From: an uncultured Eubacteriales bacterium
GTDB lineage: Bacteria; Bacillota; Clostridia; Oscillospirales; CAG-272
Assembly (NCBI GenBank): GCA_900547565.1
Contig: URHI01000007.1
Span: 1-35,248 of the forward strand
Direction of reading: 5' to 3'
Length of the DNA stretch: 35,248 nt
Position 1 is the stretch's first letter. Each line of letters begins with the position of its first letter. Shown here in pieces: positions 22,585-30,909 of the stretch. A program made the translations under genes and the position numbers. The notes below the pieces were generated by a model. The model saw only the letters and a program-made list of their open reading frames with translations, did not search any database and was not told the DNA's origin.

Positions 22585-23184
22585 ATGCTGGAATATACGC
22601 TTGAGCAAGCTGCTTTGAATCAAGGATACTCCGTTGTATGCGGTGTAGACGAAGCCGGGCGCGGTCCGCTGTGCGGCCCCGTTGCGGCGGCCGCATGCGT
22701 GCTTCCCTGCGGATTGGTTATTGACGGGCTTAACGATTCAAAAAAACTTACCGCCCAAAAGCGCGATATTTTGTTTGATGTGATAAAGCAAGAAGCGATC
22801 GCTTACAGTATTGCGCTTGCGACCGTTGAGGAAATTAATGAATATAATATTTTAGAGGCTACGTTGCTTGCAATGCGTCGGGCAATAGCCGGTCTGACTG
22901 TGCCTGCCGACTACGCTTTGGTGGACGGTAATGTGTTTCGTGACTTCCCTGTTGATGGCCGGGCAGTTATCGGCGGCGACGCTACAAGTCCGAGCATCGC
23001 TGCGGCGTCGATACTTGCCAAGGTGACACGTGACCGCATATGTCTTGAGCTTGACGCACAGTATCCCGGATACGGCATTGCGGCAAATAAAGGATACGGA
23101 ACGCGGGCGCACATGGAAGCATTGCGCAGCCTTGGTTCTACGCCCATACACCGCAAGCAATTTATCCGTTTTCTTGACAGATGA
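22585..23184 (+). CDS. rnhB: Ribonuclease HII
   Basis: A 199-aa endonuclease that removes RNA from RNA/DNA hybrids and single ribonucleotides. The acidic site is present: Asp22 and Glu23 in VDEAGRGPLCGPV, Asp114 in VDGN, and Asp150 in VTRDR, plus SPSIAAASI and GYGTRAH. The length is normal. The stop overlaps the yraN start by 4 nt (ATGA). The 96-bp gap upstream is AT-rich with a TATAAT at 22537-22542 but no clear -35. Confidence 0.96.
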   Translation: MLEYTLEQAALNQGYSVVCGVDEAGRGPLCGPVAAAACVLPCGLVIDGLNDSKKLTAQKRDILFDVIKQEAIAYSIALATVEEINEYNILEATLLAMRRAIAGLTVPADYALVDGNVFRDFPVDGRAVIGGDATSPSIAAASILAKVTRDRICLELDAQYPGYGIAANKGYGTRAHMEALRSLGSTPIHRKQFIRFLDR

Positions 23185-23591
23185 CTACACAGTCTCGAAC
23201 TTCAACCGCCATCGGTCGCCTCGGAGAAGATGCCGCGGCAGAATATCTTTTGACAGAAGGATATGCGATAGTTGAACGTAACTACCGCTATTCTCACCGG
23301 GAAATAGATATTATTGCGGAGAATGAAAACCGGCTTATATTCGTTGAGGTCAAGGCGAGAACAGACAACGGCCGCAATCTCGAGCGTTACGGCCGTCCGA
23401 GTGATGCTGTCACAAAACGAAAGCAAAAGCTGCTTTCGGAGGCCGCATTTTTCTATCTGAGAACTCATGAGGCTAAAAAAGTTCCGAGACTTGATGTAAT
23501 AGAGGTGTATTTTTATCCGTCAACTGACGGCAAACCTCCGATGATAAAGCGCATACACCATATAAAAAATGCTTTCACTGCATTAAAATGA
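23181..23591 (+). CDS. yraN: YraN/UPF0102 nuclease-like protein
   Basis: A 136-aa protein of UPF0102, a family with a restriction-endonuclease-like core that almost always follows rnhB. Core residues are HREIDII (Glu41, Asp43) and FVEVKAR (Glu56, Lys58), as in Holliday-junction resolvase-type nucleases. N-terminal GEDAAAEYLLTEGY is also typical. It is translationally coupled to rnhB. The cellular role is not well established. Confidence 0.93.
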   Translation: MTTQSRTSTAIGRLGEDAAAEYLLTEGYAIVERNYRYSHREIDIIAENENRLIFVEVKARTDNGRNLERYGRPSDAVTKRKQKLLSEAAFFYLRTHEAKKVPRLDVIEVYFYPSTDGKPPMIKRIHHIKNAFTALK

Positions 23592-23627
23592 GTCAACAAT
23601 ATATATCATTTTGGCAAGGAGAATTTC

Positions 23628-24560
23628 ATGAGGCTTATAGATCTGCACTGTGATACGGCATCTGCCATATTCAAGCACAGAACGTTGCTTGAGGATAACG
23701 ATCATCATATTTCATTGAATAAGTTGGCTGTATATGACAACTTTGCACAGGTAATGGCGATTTTTATTCCGCATAATCTGTCGGATGCCGACGGATATCT
23801 CCGATTTTGTGAGATACATGAATATTTTGCCTCCCGGATTTCTTCAAACGTTGACAAAGTTGAATGGATAACTCATGGAGATGATATTCAACATGCGTGG
23901 GATAATGGTCACGGCGCCATGGTGCTTAGTCTTGAGGACGCACGGATATTGCAAAATGATATCACAAAGTTGGATTTTATATATAAAAAAGGCGTCAGAT
24001 CTATTGTTTTTATGTGGAGCGGCGAAACCTGTATAGGCGGTTCGCATAATACTGAATCCGGACTTACGGATTTTGGTTGTAGTGTAATGCACCGATGCTT
24101 TGAGCTTGGCATAGTGCCGGATGTCTCGCACGCTTCCGCGCAGACTACGTCAGATATGCTCGAAATAGCGTGCGAAGCCGGAAAGCCGGTTATAGCTTCA
24201 CATTCAAATTCCTATGCAGTTTACCCGCATACACGCAATTTGCGTGATGAGCACTTTGGGCTGATACGCGATCTCGGCGGCATTGTAGGACTGAGTCTGT
24301 GCCCTTATCATCTGTCCGGAGAGCACGCCGGAGTTGACGATATAATTCGTCATGCCGACCACTACCTGTCACTTGACGGAGAAAATGTGCTGTGCCTCGG
24401 CTGTGACCTAGACGGTACAGATCTGCCGGATGGTTTCTCTGATGTACGCGACCTTGAAAAAATTCAGGACGCAATGGTACATGAGGGCTACAACGACCGT
24501 CTTATAAATAAAATCTTCTGGGCAAATGCCAAAAGGTTCATGGAAAACAACATAAAATAA
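23628..24560 (+). CDS. Membrane-dipeptidase-like (peptidase M19) zinc dipeptidase
   Basis: A 310-aa amidohydrolase-fold dipeptidase. The M19 metal residues are visible: His7 and Asp9 in DLHCDT, Glu103 in SLEDA, His168 in DVSH, His192 in SHS, and Asp260 in GCDLDG. Bacterial M19 enzymes hydrolyse dipeptides, including those with a D-residue. No signal peptide, so it is cytosolic. AAGGAG precedes ATG 23628. It is 36 bp after yraN and 34 bp before thrC, so it probably belongs to the same transcript. The substrate is unknown. Confidence 0.9.
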   Translation: MRLIDLHCDTASAIFKHRTLLEDNDHHISLNKLAVYDNFAQVMAIFIPHNLSDADGYLRFCEIHEYFASRISSNVDKVEWITHGDDIQHAWDNGHGAMVLSLEDARILQNDITKLDFIYKKGVRSIVFMWSGETCIGGSHNTESGLTDFGCSVMHRCFELGIVPDVSHASAQTTSDMLEIACEAGKPVIASHSNSYAVYPHTRNLRDEHFGLIRDLGGIVGLSLCPYHLSGEHAGVDDIIRHADHYLSLDGENVLCLGCDLDGTDLPDGFSDVRDLEKIQDAMVHEGYNDRLINKIFWANAKRFMENNIK

Positions 24561-24594
24561 TCTGAAAATAAATACTTTAAGAAGGTAATGCATC

Positions 24595-26073
24595 ATGCTG
24601 TACAAAAGCACAAGAAGTGAAAAAGCAGCCGAATTCAGCTCGGCATATGTAATAAAAAACGGCCTGGCGGCCGACGGAGGACTCTATGTTCCCGAGAGCT
24701 TGCCGCCTTTTACCGGTGAGGACATCGATGCACTGCGCCGCATGGACTACCCGCACAGAGCCGCAGAGATACTGTCACGTTTCCTTACCGATTATGCGTA
24801 TGACGAACTGCTTACGGATTGCAGTCAGGCATATAATTCCGTTTCCTTCCCCGGCGGTGCAGCTCCGCTGTCGGATGTATACGGCGGTCAGCAGCTGCTC
24901 GAGCTTTGGCACGGTCCTACAGCGGCATTTAAGGACATGGCGCTTCAGATCATGCCGCGTCTGCTGTCAAGGGCACTTGTAAAGACCGGAGAGATGCGTT
25001 GCGCTTATATTCTCGTTGCAACGTCGGGTGATACCGGAAAGGCTGCATTGGAGGGATATCGCGATGTTCCGCACACACGGATCTCGGTGTTTTATCCCGT
25101 TGACGGAGTCAGTCGAGTGCAAAAGCTGCAAATGGCAACACAGCTAGGCAATAATGTAAAGGTATATGCCATAAAGGGCAATTTTGATGATGCGCAAAAT
25201 GGCGTAAAGCAGTTGTTCGGTGACGAGGACATGGCACGCGAGCTTAATGAATCCGGATATTTTTTCTCGAGCGCCAATTCGATAAACTGGGGACGGCTGG
25301 CGCCTCAGATAGTGTATTATGTATCTGCATACTGCGATATGATAAATTCAGGGCGGATAAAGCAGGGCGATGAAGTCAACGTGTGTGTGCCGACTGGAAA
25401 TTTCGGAAACATTCTTGCGGCTTACATAGCCAAGCGTGCAGGAATCCCGTTTGGTCGCCTAATCTGTGCTTCCAATACAAACAACGTGCTGACCGACTTT
25501 CTGACTACCGGCACCTACGACCGCAACCGTGAATTCCATGTTACTATGTCGCCGTCTATGGATATTCTTATTTCCAGCAATCTTGAGCGTCTGTTGTATT
25601 TTACCTGCGGTGCCAAGCAGACTGCAGAATATATGAACCAGCTTAAAGCTTGCGGAAAATATACCGTTTCTCACGATGTTCTTGCGGATATTCGTGCTGA
25701 TTTCGCCGGGTATTATGCAGACGAACGTGAAACAGCCGATACTATAGGATGCATGTATCGCGACAATTCCTATCTTTGCGACACACATACAGCCGTTGCG
25801 GTGTGTTGCGCCGGAAAATATATTGCAGAAAGCGGCGACCGTCGCCCCATTATCACGGCGTCAACCGCAAGTCCGTATAAATTTGCCAAAGATGTTTACC
25901 GCTCGCTGACTGGAGAAGCTGCACGTGGAGATCTTGAGGCGTTGGATCAACTGCATGAGCTTACAGGTGTACCGGTTCCCTACCCGCTTGAAGGAATCAG
26001 CCGGCGCCAGGTGCGGTTCACCGAGGTTATTGATGCTGCTGATATGAAGGCGGCTGTAAAGAAGGATATCTGA
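24595..26073 (+). CDS. thrC: Threonine synthase
   Basis: A 492-aa PLP enzyme that converts O-phosphohomoserine to threonine. Lys113 in HGPTAAFKDMALQ binds PLP; ATSGDTGKAA is the phosphate-cofactor loop; SSANSINWGRLAPQ and NVCVPTGNFGNI are family signatures. The length fits the long bacterial/fungal form. It ends a likely transcript rnhB-yraN-dipeptidase-thrC. No homoserine dehydrogenase or classical thrB is in the window; the aPGM-like gene upstream may supply the substrate. Confidence 0.95.
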   Translation: MLYKSTRSEKAAEFSSAYVIKNGLAADGGLYVPESLPPFTGEDIDALRRMDYPHRAAEILSRFLTDYAYDELLTDCSQAYNSVSFPGGAAPLSDVYGGQQLLELWHGPTAAFKDMALQIMPRLLSRALVKTGEMRCAYILVATSGDTGKAALEGYRDVPHTRISVFYPVDGVSRVQKLQMATQLGNNVKVYAIKGNFDDAQNGVKQLFGDEDMARELNESGYFFSSANSINWGRLAPQIVYYVSAYCDMINSGRIKQGDEVNVCVPTGNFGNILAAYIAKRAGIPFGRLICASNTNNVLTDFLTTGTYDRNREFHVTMSPSMDILISSNLERLLYFTCGAKQTAEYMNQLKACGKYTVSHDVLADIRADFAGYYADERETADTIGCMYRDNSYLCDTHTAVAVCCAGKYIAESGDRRPIITASTASPYKFAKDVYRSLTGEAARGDLEALDQLHELTGVPVPYPLEGISRRQVRFTEVIDAADMKAAVKKDI

Positions 26074-26120
26074 AATACAATTAACACCGGCGATGTTTTC
26101 AACAGTGTGTATAGGCTATA

Positions 26121-26153
26121 GTTACAAAAATCAAAGGCGGCCTTGCGGCCGCC
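26121..26153 (-). terminator. Intrinsic terminator of the DUF1540 gene
   Basis: A 7-bp GC stem (26136-26142 with 26147-26153). On the minus strand the loop is GCAA and the hairpin is followed by TTTGATTTTTGTAAC. No T tract on the plus strand, so it does not obviously stop thrC. Confidence 0.8.
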
Positions 26154-26158
26154 AGGGA

Positions 26159-26356
26159 TTATTGTTCTTTGTGCTTAAATGTTGCGCAGAGCGTTTCCGC
26201 GCTGGAAGCGGCGTTGCTGGGACCTACAGAGATACGTTCGGCGGTGCAGTAGCAGCTGCCGTCATGGTAATAGCAGTTGTGAACGTCACAGCTGATGCCG
26301 TGGTTTACATCCTTCTTGTCAACATGACAGCCGCAGTTGTGGTTTTTATTTTCCAT
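26159..26356 (-). CDS. DUF1540 cysteine-rich small protein
   Basis: A 65-aa protein with seven Cys. The DUF1540 pattern is clear in residues 21-60: CDVHNCYYHDGSCYC, then AERISV and a late LCATF. These small Cys proteins are widespread in Firmicutes and may bind metal, but no function is settled. A His/Cys-rich N-terminus (NHNCGCH) adds further possible ligands. ATG 26356 follows AAGGAG on the minus strand, and its own terminator lies 6 bp after the stop, so it is a genuine monocistronic gene, antisense to the thrC-metallophosphoesterase gap. Confidence 0.88.
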   Translation of the reverse strand: MENKNHNCGCHVDKKDVNHGISCDVHNCYYHDGSCYCTAERISVGPSNAASSAETLCATFKHKEQ

Positions 26357-26448
26357 TTTAATGTGCTCTCCTTTTTGAAGATTACGATTATATTTTACCC
26401 CGCATATGGCGTCACATACAAGAAAAATTTAGCATTGGAGGACGAATT

Positions 26449-27168
26449 TTGCCTGTATATGTGATATCTGATTTGCACTTGTCCACCGGCAACGCAGACA
26501 AATCAATGGAGGTGTTCGGTCCAAGATGGAAAGACTATACGCGCCGTCTTGAAAACAACTGGAGAGCGCTTATAACGCCTGAGGATCATATTGTGGTACC
26601 CGGAGATATTTCATGGGGGCTGACGCTTGAAGATGCCATTCCTGACCTTAAATTTCTCGACAGTCTGCCCGGACACAAAATAATCGGCAAGGGTAATCAC
26701 GATTTCTGGTGGCAGACGTTGGCAAAGATCAACCGGGCGTTTGAAAGCAACGGCATTACTACAATTGATATACTTTACAATAACAGCATGGTTGCAGATA
26801 ATATGATCGTCTGCGGTACGCGCGGTTGGTATAACGGCGACCGCAGTGTGGCGCTTAACGACACAGATAACCAGAAAATAGTTAACCGTGAAGTAATTCG
26901 CCTGAGGCTGTCGCTTCAAAGCGCTGTCAGACTGCAACAGCAAAACGGATTGCCTGTTGTTGTTTTCATGCATTTCCCTCCTGCGTTCGGTGAGTTCGTT
27001 TGCCGTGAAATCATGGATCTGCTACATGAATTTGAGGTAGAGCGTTGCTTCTTTGGTCACATACACGGCAATATCGATGCACCTAGGAACTTTACTTTTG
27101 AAAATGTGAGGTTTACGTTGGTGTCGTCGGATCATCTCGGATTTACACCTATTCCGGTGTTTTTATGA
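26449..27168 (+). CDS. Calcineurin-like metallophosphoesterase
   Basis: A 239-aa two-metal phosphoesterase. The metal ligands are in order: DxH (Asp8, His10) in VISDLHLS, GD (52-53), GNHD (82-85), a His in FMHFPP and GHIH in FFGHIHGN. The start is TTG 26449, with GGAGGA at 26437-26442 six bases before; MPVYVISDLHLS is the normal family start. The family is cytosolic with unknown substrate (YkuE-like and others). It stands alone between thrC and tig. Confidence 0.88.
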   Translation: MPVYVISDLHLSTGNADKSMEVFGPRWKDYTRRLENNWRALITPEDHIVVPGDISWGLTLEDAIPDLKFLDSLPGHKIIGKGNHDFWWQTLAKINRAFESNGITTIDILYNNSMVADNMIVCGTRGWYNGDRSVALNDTDNQKIVNREVIRLRLSLQSAVRLQQQNGLPVVVFMHFPPAFGEFVCREIMDLLHEFEVERCFFGHIHGNIDAPRNFTFENVRFTLVSSDHLGFTPIPVFL

Positions 27169-27196
27169 CATTTATTAATATATTTATTGAAAAGTA

Positions 27197-27225
27197 TTGA
27201 CAAAAAATTGTTTTTGAAGTAAAAT
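27197..27225 (+). promoter_or_regulatory. Strong sigmaA promoter of tig-clpP-clpX
   Basis: -35 TTGACA (27197-27202, perfect), 17-bp spacer, -10 TAAAAT (27220-27225). A second TATAAT at 27234-27239 lacks a well-spaced -35. No CtsR or CIRCE heat-shock operator is evident around it. Confidence 0.8.
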
Positions 27226-27262
27226 TAAGAGGTTATAATTATAAATTTCGGAGGAATTCAAA

Positions 27263-28711
27263 ATGAGTTTAGTCAACGCCGAAAAAACCGAAAAGAATCT
27301 TTACACACTTGAGTTTTCGGTTGACAAGGCAACATTTGAAAATGCGGTAAACAATGCCTACCGCAAGCAAGTCAGGAAAATCAATATTCCCGGCTTCAGA
27401 CCCGGCAAGGCTCCCCGCCACATTATCGAAAAGATGTACGGCAAGGGCTTCTTCTATGAAGATGCCTTCAATGAGGTACTTCCCGATGCATATGCCGAGG
27501 CAGTGAAAGAAGCGGCAATCGAAGCTGTGGGTCAGCCCGATATTGACGTCAAGTCCGTTGATGACGGCGTCGTGTTCACCGCCAAGGTGTACGTAAAACC
27601 CGAAGTCAAGATTGACGGCTATAAGGGCATCGAGGTTGAAAAGCATATTAACGAGGTTACCGACGCTGAAGTTGACGCGGAAATCAATACACTCAGAGAA
27701 AGAAATGCACGCGAGATCAATGTTACCGACAGACCTGCCGAGATGGGTGATGTCGCTACTATCGATTACGAAGGCTTCTGTGATGGCGTCGCTTTTGACG
27801 GCGGAAAGGGCGAAAATCATCCGCTCGAACTGGGCAGCGGTGCTTTTATTCCCGGCTTTGAGGAGCAGGTAGTCGGACACAGCGTAGGCGACGAATTTGA
27901 CGTTAACGTTACTTTCCCCACTGAGTACCATGCCGCGGATCTGGCCGGCAAACAGGCAACATTCAAGTGCAAGCTCCATGCTATCACTAAAAAAGAGCTT
28001 CCCGCACTTGACGATGAGTTTGCAAAGGATATTTCCGAATTTGATACCTTTGATGAATATCGCAATGATGTTAAGGCAAAAATTCAAAAGAGACATGACG
28101 CCCAGGCGGATGCCGCAGTTGAAAACGATCTGGCAATTGCTCTGATGGATAAGCTGGAGGCTGATATTCCCGAAGTTATGTTCGAGAATGAAACCGAGAA
28201 TTTTGTTCGTGACTACGACAACAGACTGCGCATGCAGGGGTTGAATCTCGATATGTATTTCAAGTATACTCAGCAAACTCTTGATGATCTGCGCAAGCAG
28301 ATGCGTCCGCAGGCTGAAAGCCAGGTCAAGACCCGCCTTGCCCTCGAAAAGATAGTTGAGTTGGAAGGAATCAAGGCAACCGACGAGGATGTTAATGCCG
28401 AGTATCAGCGTCTTGCCGATGCATACAATATGGAAATAGACAAGGTGAAAGAGCTTATCAAAGCCGAGGATATCGCCAAGGATATGGCAGTTCAGAAGGC
28501 TATGGAATTTGTCAAGGCCAATGCCGTTATCAAAGAGTGTCGTGATGATCACGATCATAACGGTGATTCTGAAGAAAAGGCTGCTGAAAAGCCGGCTAAA
28601 AAGCCTGCCGCCAGAAAGAAAAAATCCGCTCCCAAGACAGATACCCCCGCAGGACCTGCCGATACAGCCGACTCCTCAGAGTCAACCAATGCCACTGGAG
28701 CTGAGGACTGA
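27263..28711 (+). CDS. tig: Trigger factor
   Basis: A 482-aa ribosome-bound chaperone and prolyl isomerase. The ribosome-docking signature GFRPGKAPR is at 44-52; the FKBP-type PPIase domain is about 150-245 (MGDVATIDYEGF, ELGSGAFIPGFEEQVVG); the C-terminal chaperone arms follow. From Cys426 a 57-residue low-complexity tail is added: DDHDHNGD, then Lys/Ala/Pro-rich, then acidic. GGAGG precedes ATG 27263. First gene of the tig-clpP-clpX group, ordered as in most bacteria. Confidence 0.96.
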   Translation: MSLVNAEKTEKNLYTLEFSVDKATFENAVNNAYRKQVRKINIPGFRPGKAPRHIIEKMYGKGFFYEDAFNEVLPDAYAEAVKEAAIEAVGQPDIDVKSVDDGVVFTAKVYVKPEVKIDGYKGIEVEKHINEVTDAEVDAEINTLRERNAREINVTDRPAEMGDVATIDYEGFCDGVAFDGGKGENHPLELGSGAFIPGFEEQVVGHSVGDEFDVNVTFPTEYHAADLAGKQATFKCKLHAITKKELPALDDEFAKDISEFDTFDEYRNDVKAKIQKRHDAQADAAVENDLAIALMDKLEADIPEVMFENETENFVRDYDNRLRMQGLNLDMYFKYTQQTLDDLRKQMRPQAESQVKTRLALEKIVELEGIKATDEDVNAEYQRLADAYNMEIDKVKELIKAEDIAKDMAVQKAMEFVKANAVIKECRDDHDHNGDSEEKAAEKPAKKPAARKKKSAPKTDTPAGPADTADSSESTNATGAED

Positions 28712-28725
28712 ACACTTAAACCTGA

Positions 28726-28750
28726 GTGCTGAGGTGTAATGCCTCAGCAC
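28726..28750 (+). promoter_or_regulatory. Hairpin between tig and clpP
   Basis: A 9-bp stem (28726-28734 GTGCTGAGG with 28742-28750 CCTCAGCAC) and a 7-nt loop, followed by AATTATTCC rather than a T tract. It could be an RNA processing or stability element, or a partial attenuator. Confidence 0.55.
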
Positions 28751-28776
28751 AATTATTCCAAGAAAGGAAATAATAT

Positions 28777-29388
28777 ATGTTTGACCGCAGAACTATACTG
28801 AATGACGCGCTGGTCCCCATGGTAGTGGAGCAGACCGGTCGCGGAGAACGTTCGTACGACATTTTCTCCAGACTGCTGAATGACCGAATTATTTTTCTCT
28901 CTGACGAGGTCAACGACACCACCGCTTCACTTGTCGTGGCACAGCTGTTGTTCCTCGAAGCGCAGGATCCAGATAAGGATATTTCACTGTATATAAACAG
29001 CCCCGGCGGCTCTGTTACTGCCGGCATGGCAATTTATGATACAATGAATTTTATCAAGTGTGATGTGGCTACCATTTGCGTCGGAATGGCTGCCAGTATG
29101 GGAGCTTTTCTGCTGGCGGCAGGTGCACCGGGAAAGCGGTCAGCACTTCCCAACAGCATGATAATGATTCATCAGCCTTTGGGCGGCGCTCAGGGCCAGG
29201 CGACTGATATTAAAATCGTAGCCGATCAGATCATCAGAACGCGTGACAATATCAACCGTATACTGTCAGAACGAACCGGAAAGCCTATTGAGCAGATTGC
29301 GCTCGATACTGACCGCGATAATTATATGACCTCGGCACAGGCCAAAGAATACGGTCTGATAGACAATATTTTCGAAAAACGTCCCTGA
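28777..29388 (+). CDS. clpP: ATP-dependent Clp protease proteolytic subunit
   Basis: A 203-aa serine protease forming the ClpP barrel. Catalytic triad: Ser107 in GMAASMGAF, His132 in MIHQPLGG, Asp181 in TDRDNY. Spacing between the three equals E. coli ClpP. YINSPGGSVTAG and GLIDNI are also typical. AAGGAAA precedes ATG 28777. It follows tig by 65 bp and precedes its unfoldase clpX by 22 bp. Confidence 0.97.
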   Translation: MFDRRTILNDALVPMVVEQTGRGERSYDIFSRLLNDRIIFLSDEVNDTTASLVVAQLLFLEAQDPDKDISLYINSPGGSVTAGMAIYDTMNFIKCDVATICVGMAASMGAFLLAAGAPGKRSALPNSMIMIHQPLGGAQGQATDIKIVADQIIRTRDNINRILSERTGKPIEQIALDTDRDNYMTSAQAKEYGLIDNIFEKRP

Positions 29389-29410
29389 ATCATCGAAAGG
29401 CTGACATAAC

Positions 29411-30754
29411 ATGGCAAATTCAAATACGACCAATCGCAATAAAGGCCAAAGATTCTGCTCGTTTTGCGGGAGAAATGAAAATCAGGTTAATTTTCTGATT
29501 CCCTCCCCTACAGGTATTTATATTTGCGATTTTTGCATTGATGCCTGTGAAGAGTTGATTTACGAAAGCACGCTGTCAGAACAGACATCTGAGATTGGAA
29601 AGCTGTCACTGGATCAGCTTCCGCGTCCCCGTGATATCAAGGCGTCTCTTGATCAGTACGTTATAGGACAGGATGCAGCGAAGATCGCATTGTCAGTGGC
29701 TGTTTACAATCATTATAAGCGCATACTCAGCGTGTCCGGTGATTCGAAGAAGCAGGGACACCGTAACCGCAATAAGGCCTCGGTTAAGGAAGAATCGACC
29801 GATGATGTGGAGCTGCAGAAAAGTAATGTCCTGCTGATAGGACCTACTGGTGTCGGCAAAACGTACCTTGCCCAGACTCTGGCAAAAACGCTGAAGGTGC
29901 CATTTGCCATTGCCGATGCCACCACACTGACTGAAGCCGGTTATGTGGGGGAGGATGTTGAAAATATTCTTTTGCGACTTATTCAAGCGGCAGATTATGA
30001 TATTGAGCTGGCCGAGCATGGAATAATATATATCGACGAAATCGATAAAATTTCGCGCAAAAGTGAAAACCGCTCTATAACGCGCGATGTGTCGGGCGAG
30101 GGGGTCCAGCAGGCGCTACTTAAAATACTTGAAGGGACTGTTTCCAATGTGCCGCCTCAGGGAGGACGAAAGCATCCAAACCAGGAGTTTATTCAGATAA
30201 ACACCGAGAACATTCTGTTTATCTGCGGCGGTGCTTTTGACGGACTTGAGAAAATCATTGAAAAACGCAAGGGAAACAACACCGTCGGATTCCAGGGGGA
30301 GATACGCCGTAAGGACGAAAAGCTTGATTCCGGTATATTCAAGGATGTTGTTCCACACGACATCGTCAAATTCGGGCTCATTCCCGAGCTTGTAGGGCGT
30401 ATCCCGGTTATCGTATCGCTTAATGAGTTGGATAAAGACGCTCTTGTCAAGATAATCAAAGAGCCGAAAAACTCACTGGTACGTCAGTATATTAAATTGT
30501 TTTCCATGGACGGTGTGGACCTTAAGTTTGACGATGATGCGCTTGAGGCTATTGCCGAACAGGCCCTTGAGCGTCACACCGGCGCGCGTGGTCTCCGCTC
30601 AATTATGGAAGGCATTATGACAGATATAATGTATGAAATACCGAGCAGGCGTGATGTTGAAGCTGTTCGCATCACTGCTGACTGTGTACGTGGCAAGGGC
30701 AAGCCGGAACTTACACTCAGAAAAGCAGAAATAGACGTTCAGAGCAACGAATAA
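29411..30754 (+). CDS. clpX: ClpX AAA+ unfoldase
   Basis: A 447-aa ATPase that unfolds substrates for ClpP. N-terminal zinc-binding domain with Cys16, Cys19, Cys39 and Cys42; Walker A GPTGVGKT at 144-151; Walker B with Asp209-Glu210 in IYIDEIDKI; the pore loop GYVGEDVE; sensor GARGLRSI. A charged insert (SKKQGHRNRNKASVKEES) after residue 110 is longer than in E. coli, where this linker is also variable. Ends at a strong terminator. Confidence 0.97.
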   Translation: MANSNTTNRNKGQRFCSFCGRNENQVNFLIPSPTGIYICDFCIDACEELIYESTLSEQTSEIGKLSLDQLPRPRDIKASLDQYVIGQDAAKIALSVAVYNHYKRILSVSGDSKKQGHRNRNKASVKEESTDDVELQKSNVLLIGPTGVGKTYLAQTLAKTLKVPFAIADATTLTEAGYVGEDVENILLRLIQAADYDIELAEHGIIYIDEIDKISRKSENRSITRDVSGEGVQQALLKILEGTVSNVPPQGGRKHPNQEFIQINTENILFICGGAFDGLEKIIEKRKGNNTVGFQGEIRRKDEKLDSGIFKDVVPHDIVKFGLIPELVGRIPVIVSLNELDKDALVKIIKEPKNSLVRQYIKLFSMDGVDLKFDDDALEAIAEQALERHTGARGLRSIMEGIMTDIMYEIPSRRDVEAVRITADCVRGKGKPELTLRKAEIDVQSNE

Positions 30755-30780
30755 AAGGCGATTCCATACAATAATGAATG

Positions 30781-30827
30781 GCCGCATACCGCAGGCTTTT
30801 TACAGCATACGGTATGCGGCTTTTTTA
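30781..30827 (+). terminator. Intrinsic terminator after clpX
   Basis: An 11-bp perfect stem (30781-30791 with 30810-30820), an 18-nt loop, then TTTTTT at 30821-30826. It lies 27 bp after the clpX stop. Confidence 0.93.
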
Positions 30828-30909
30828 CGCCTTGGCGCTTATTTCAACGGCGGTTAAAGGCAATGCAGTGTTCCCTGCTCTGTTTATGATTGCTTATACA
30901 AACGATATC

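Noticed and set aside
27269..28558. 429-codon open frame on the minus strand opposite tig
   Set aside because: It mirrors the trigger factor codons; no ribosome site of its own, and tig is unmistakable on the plus strand.
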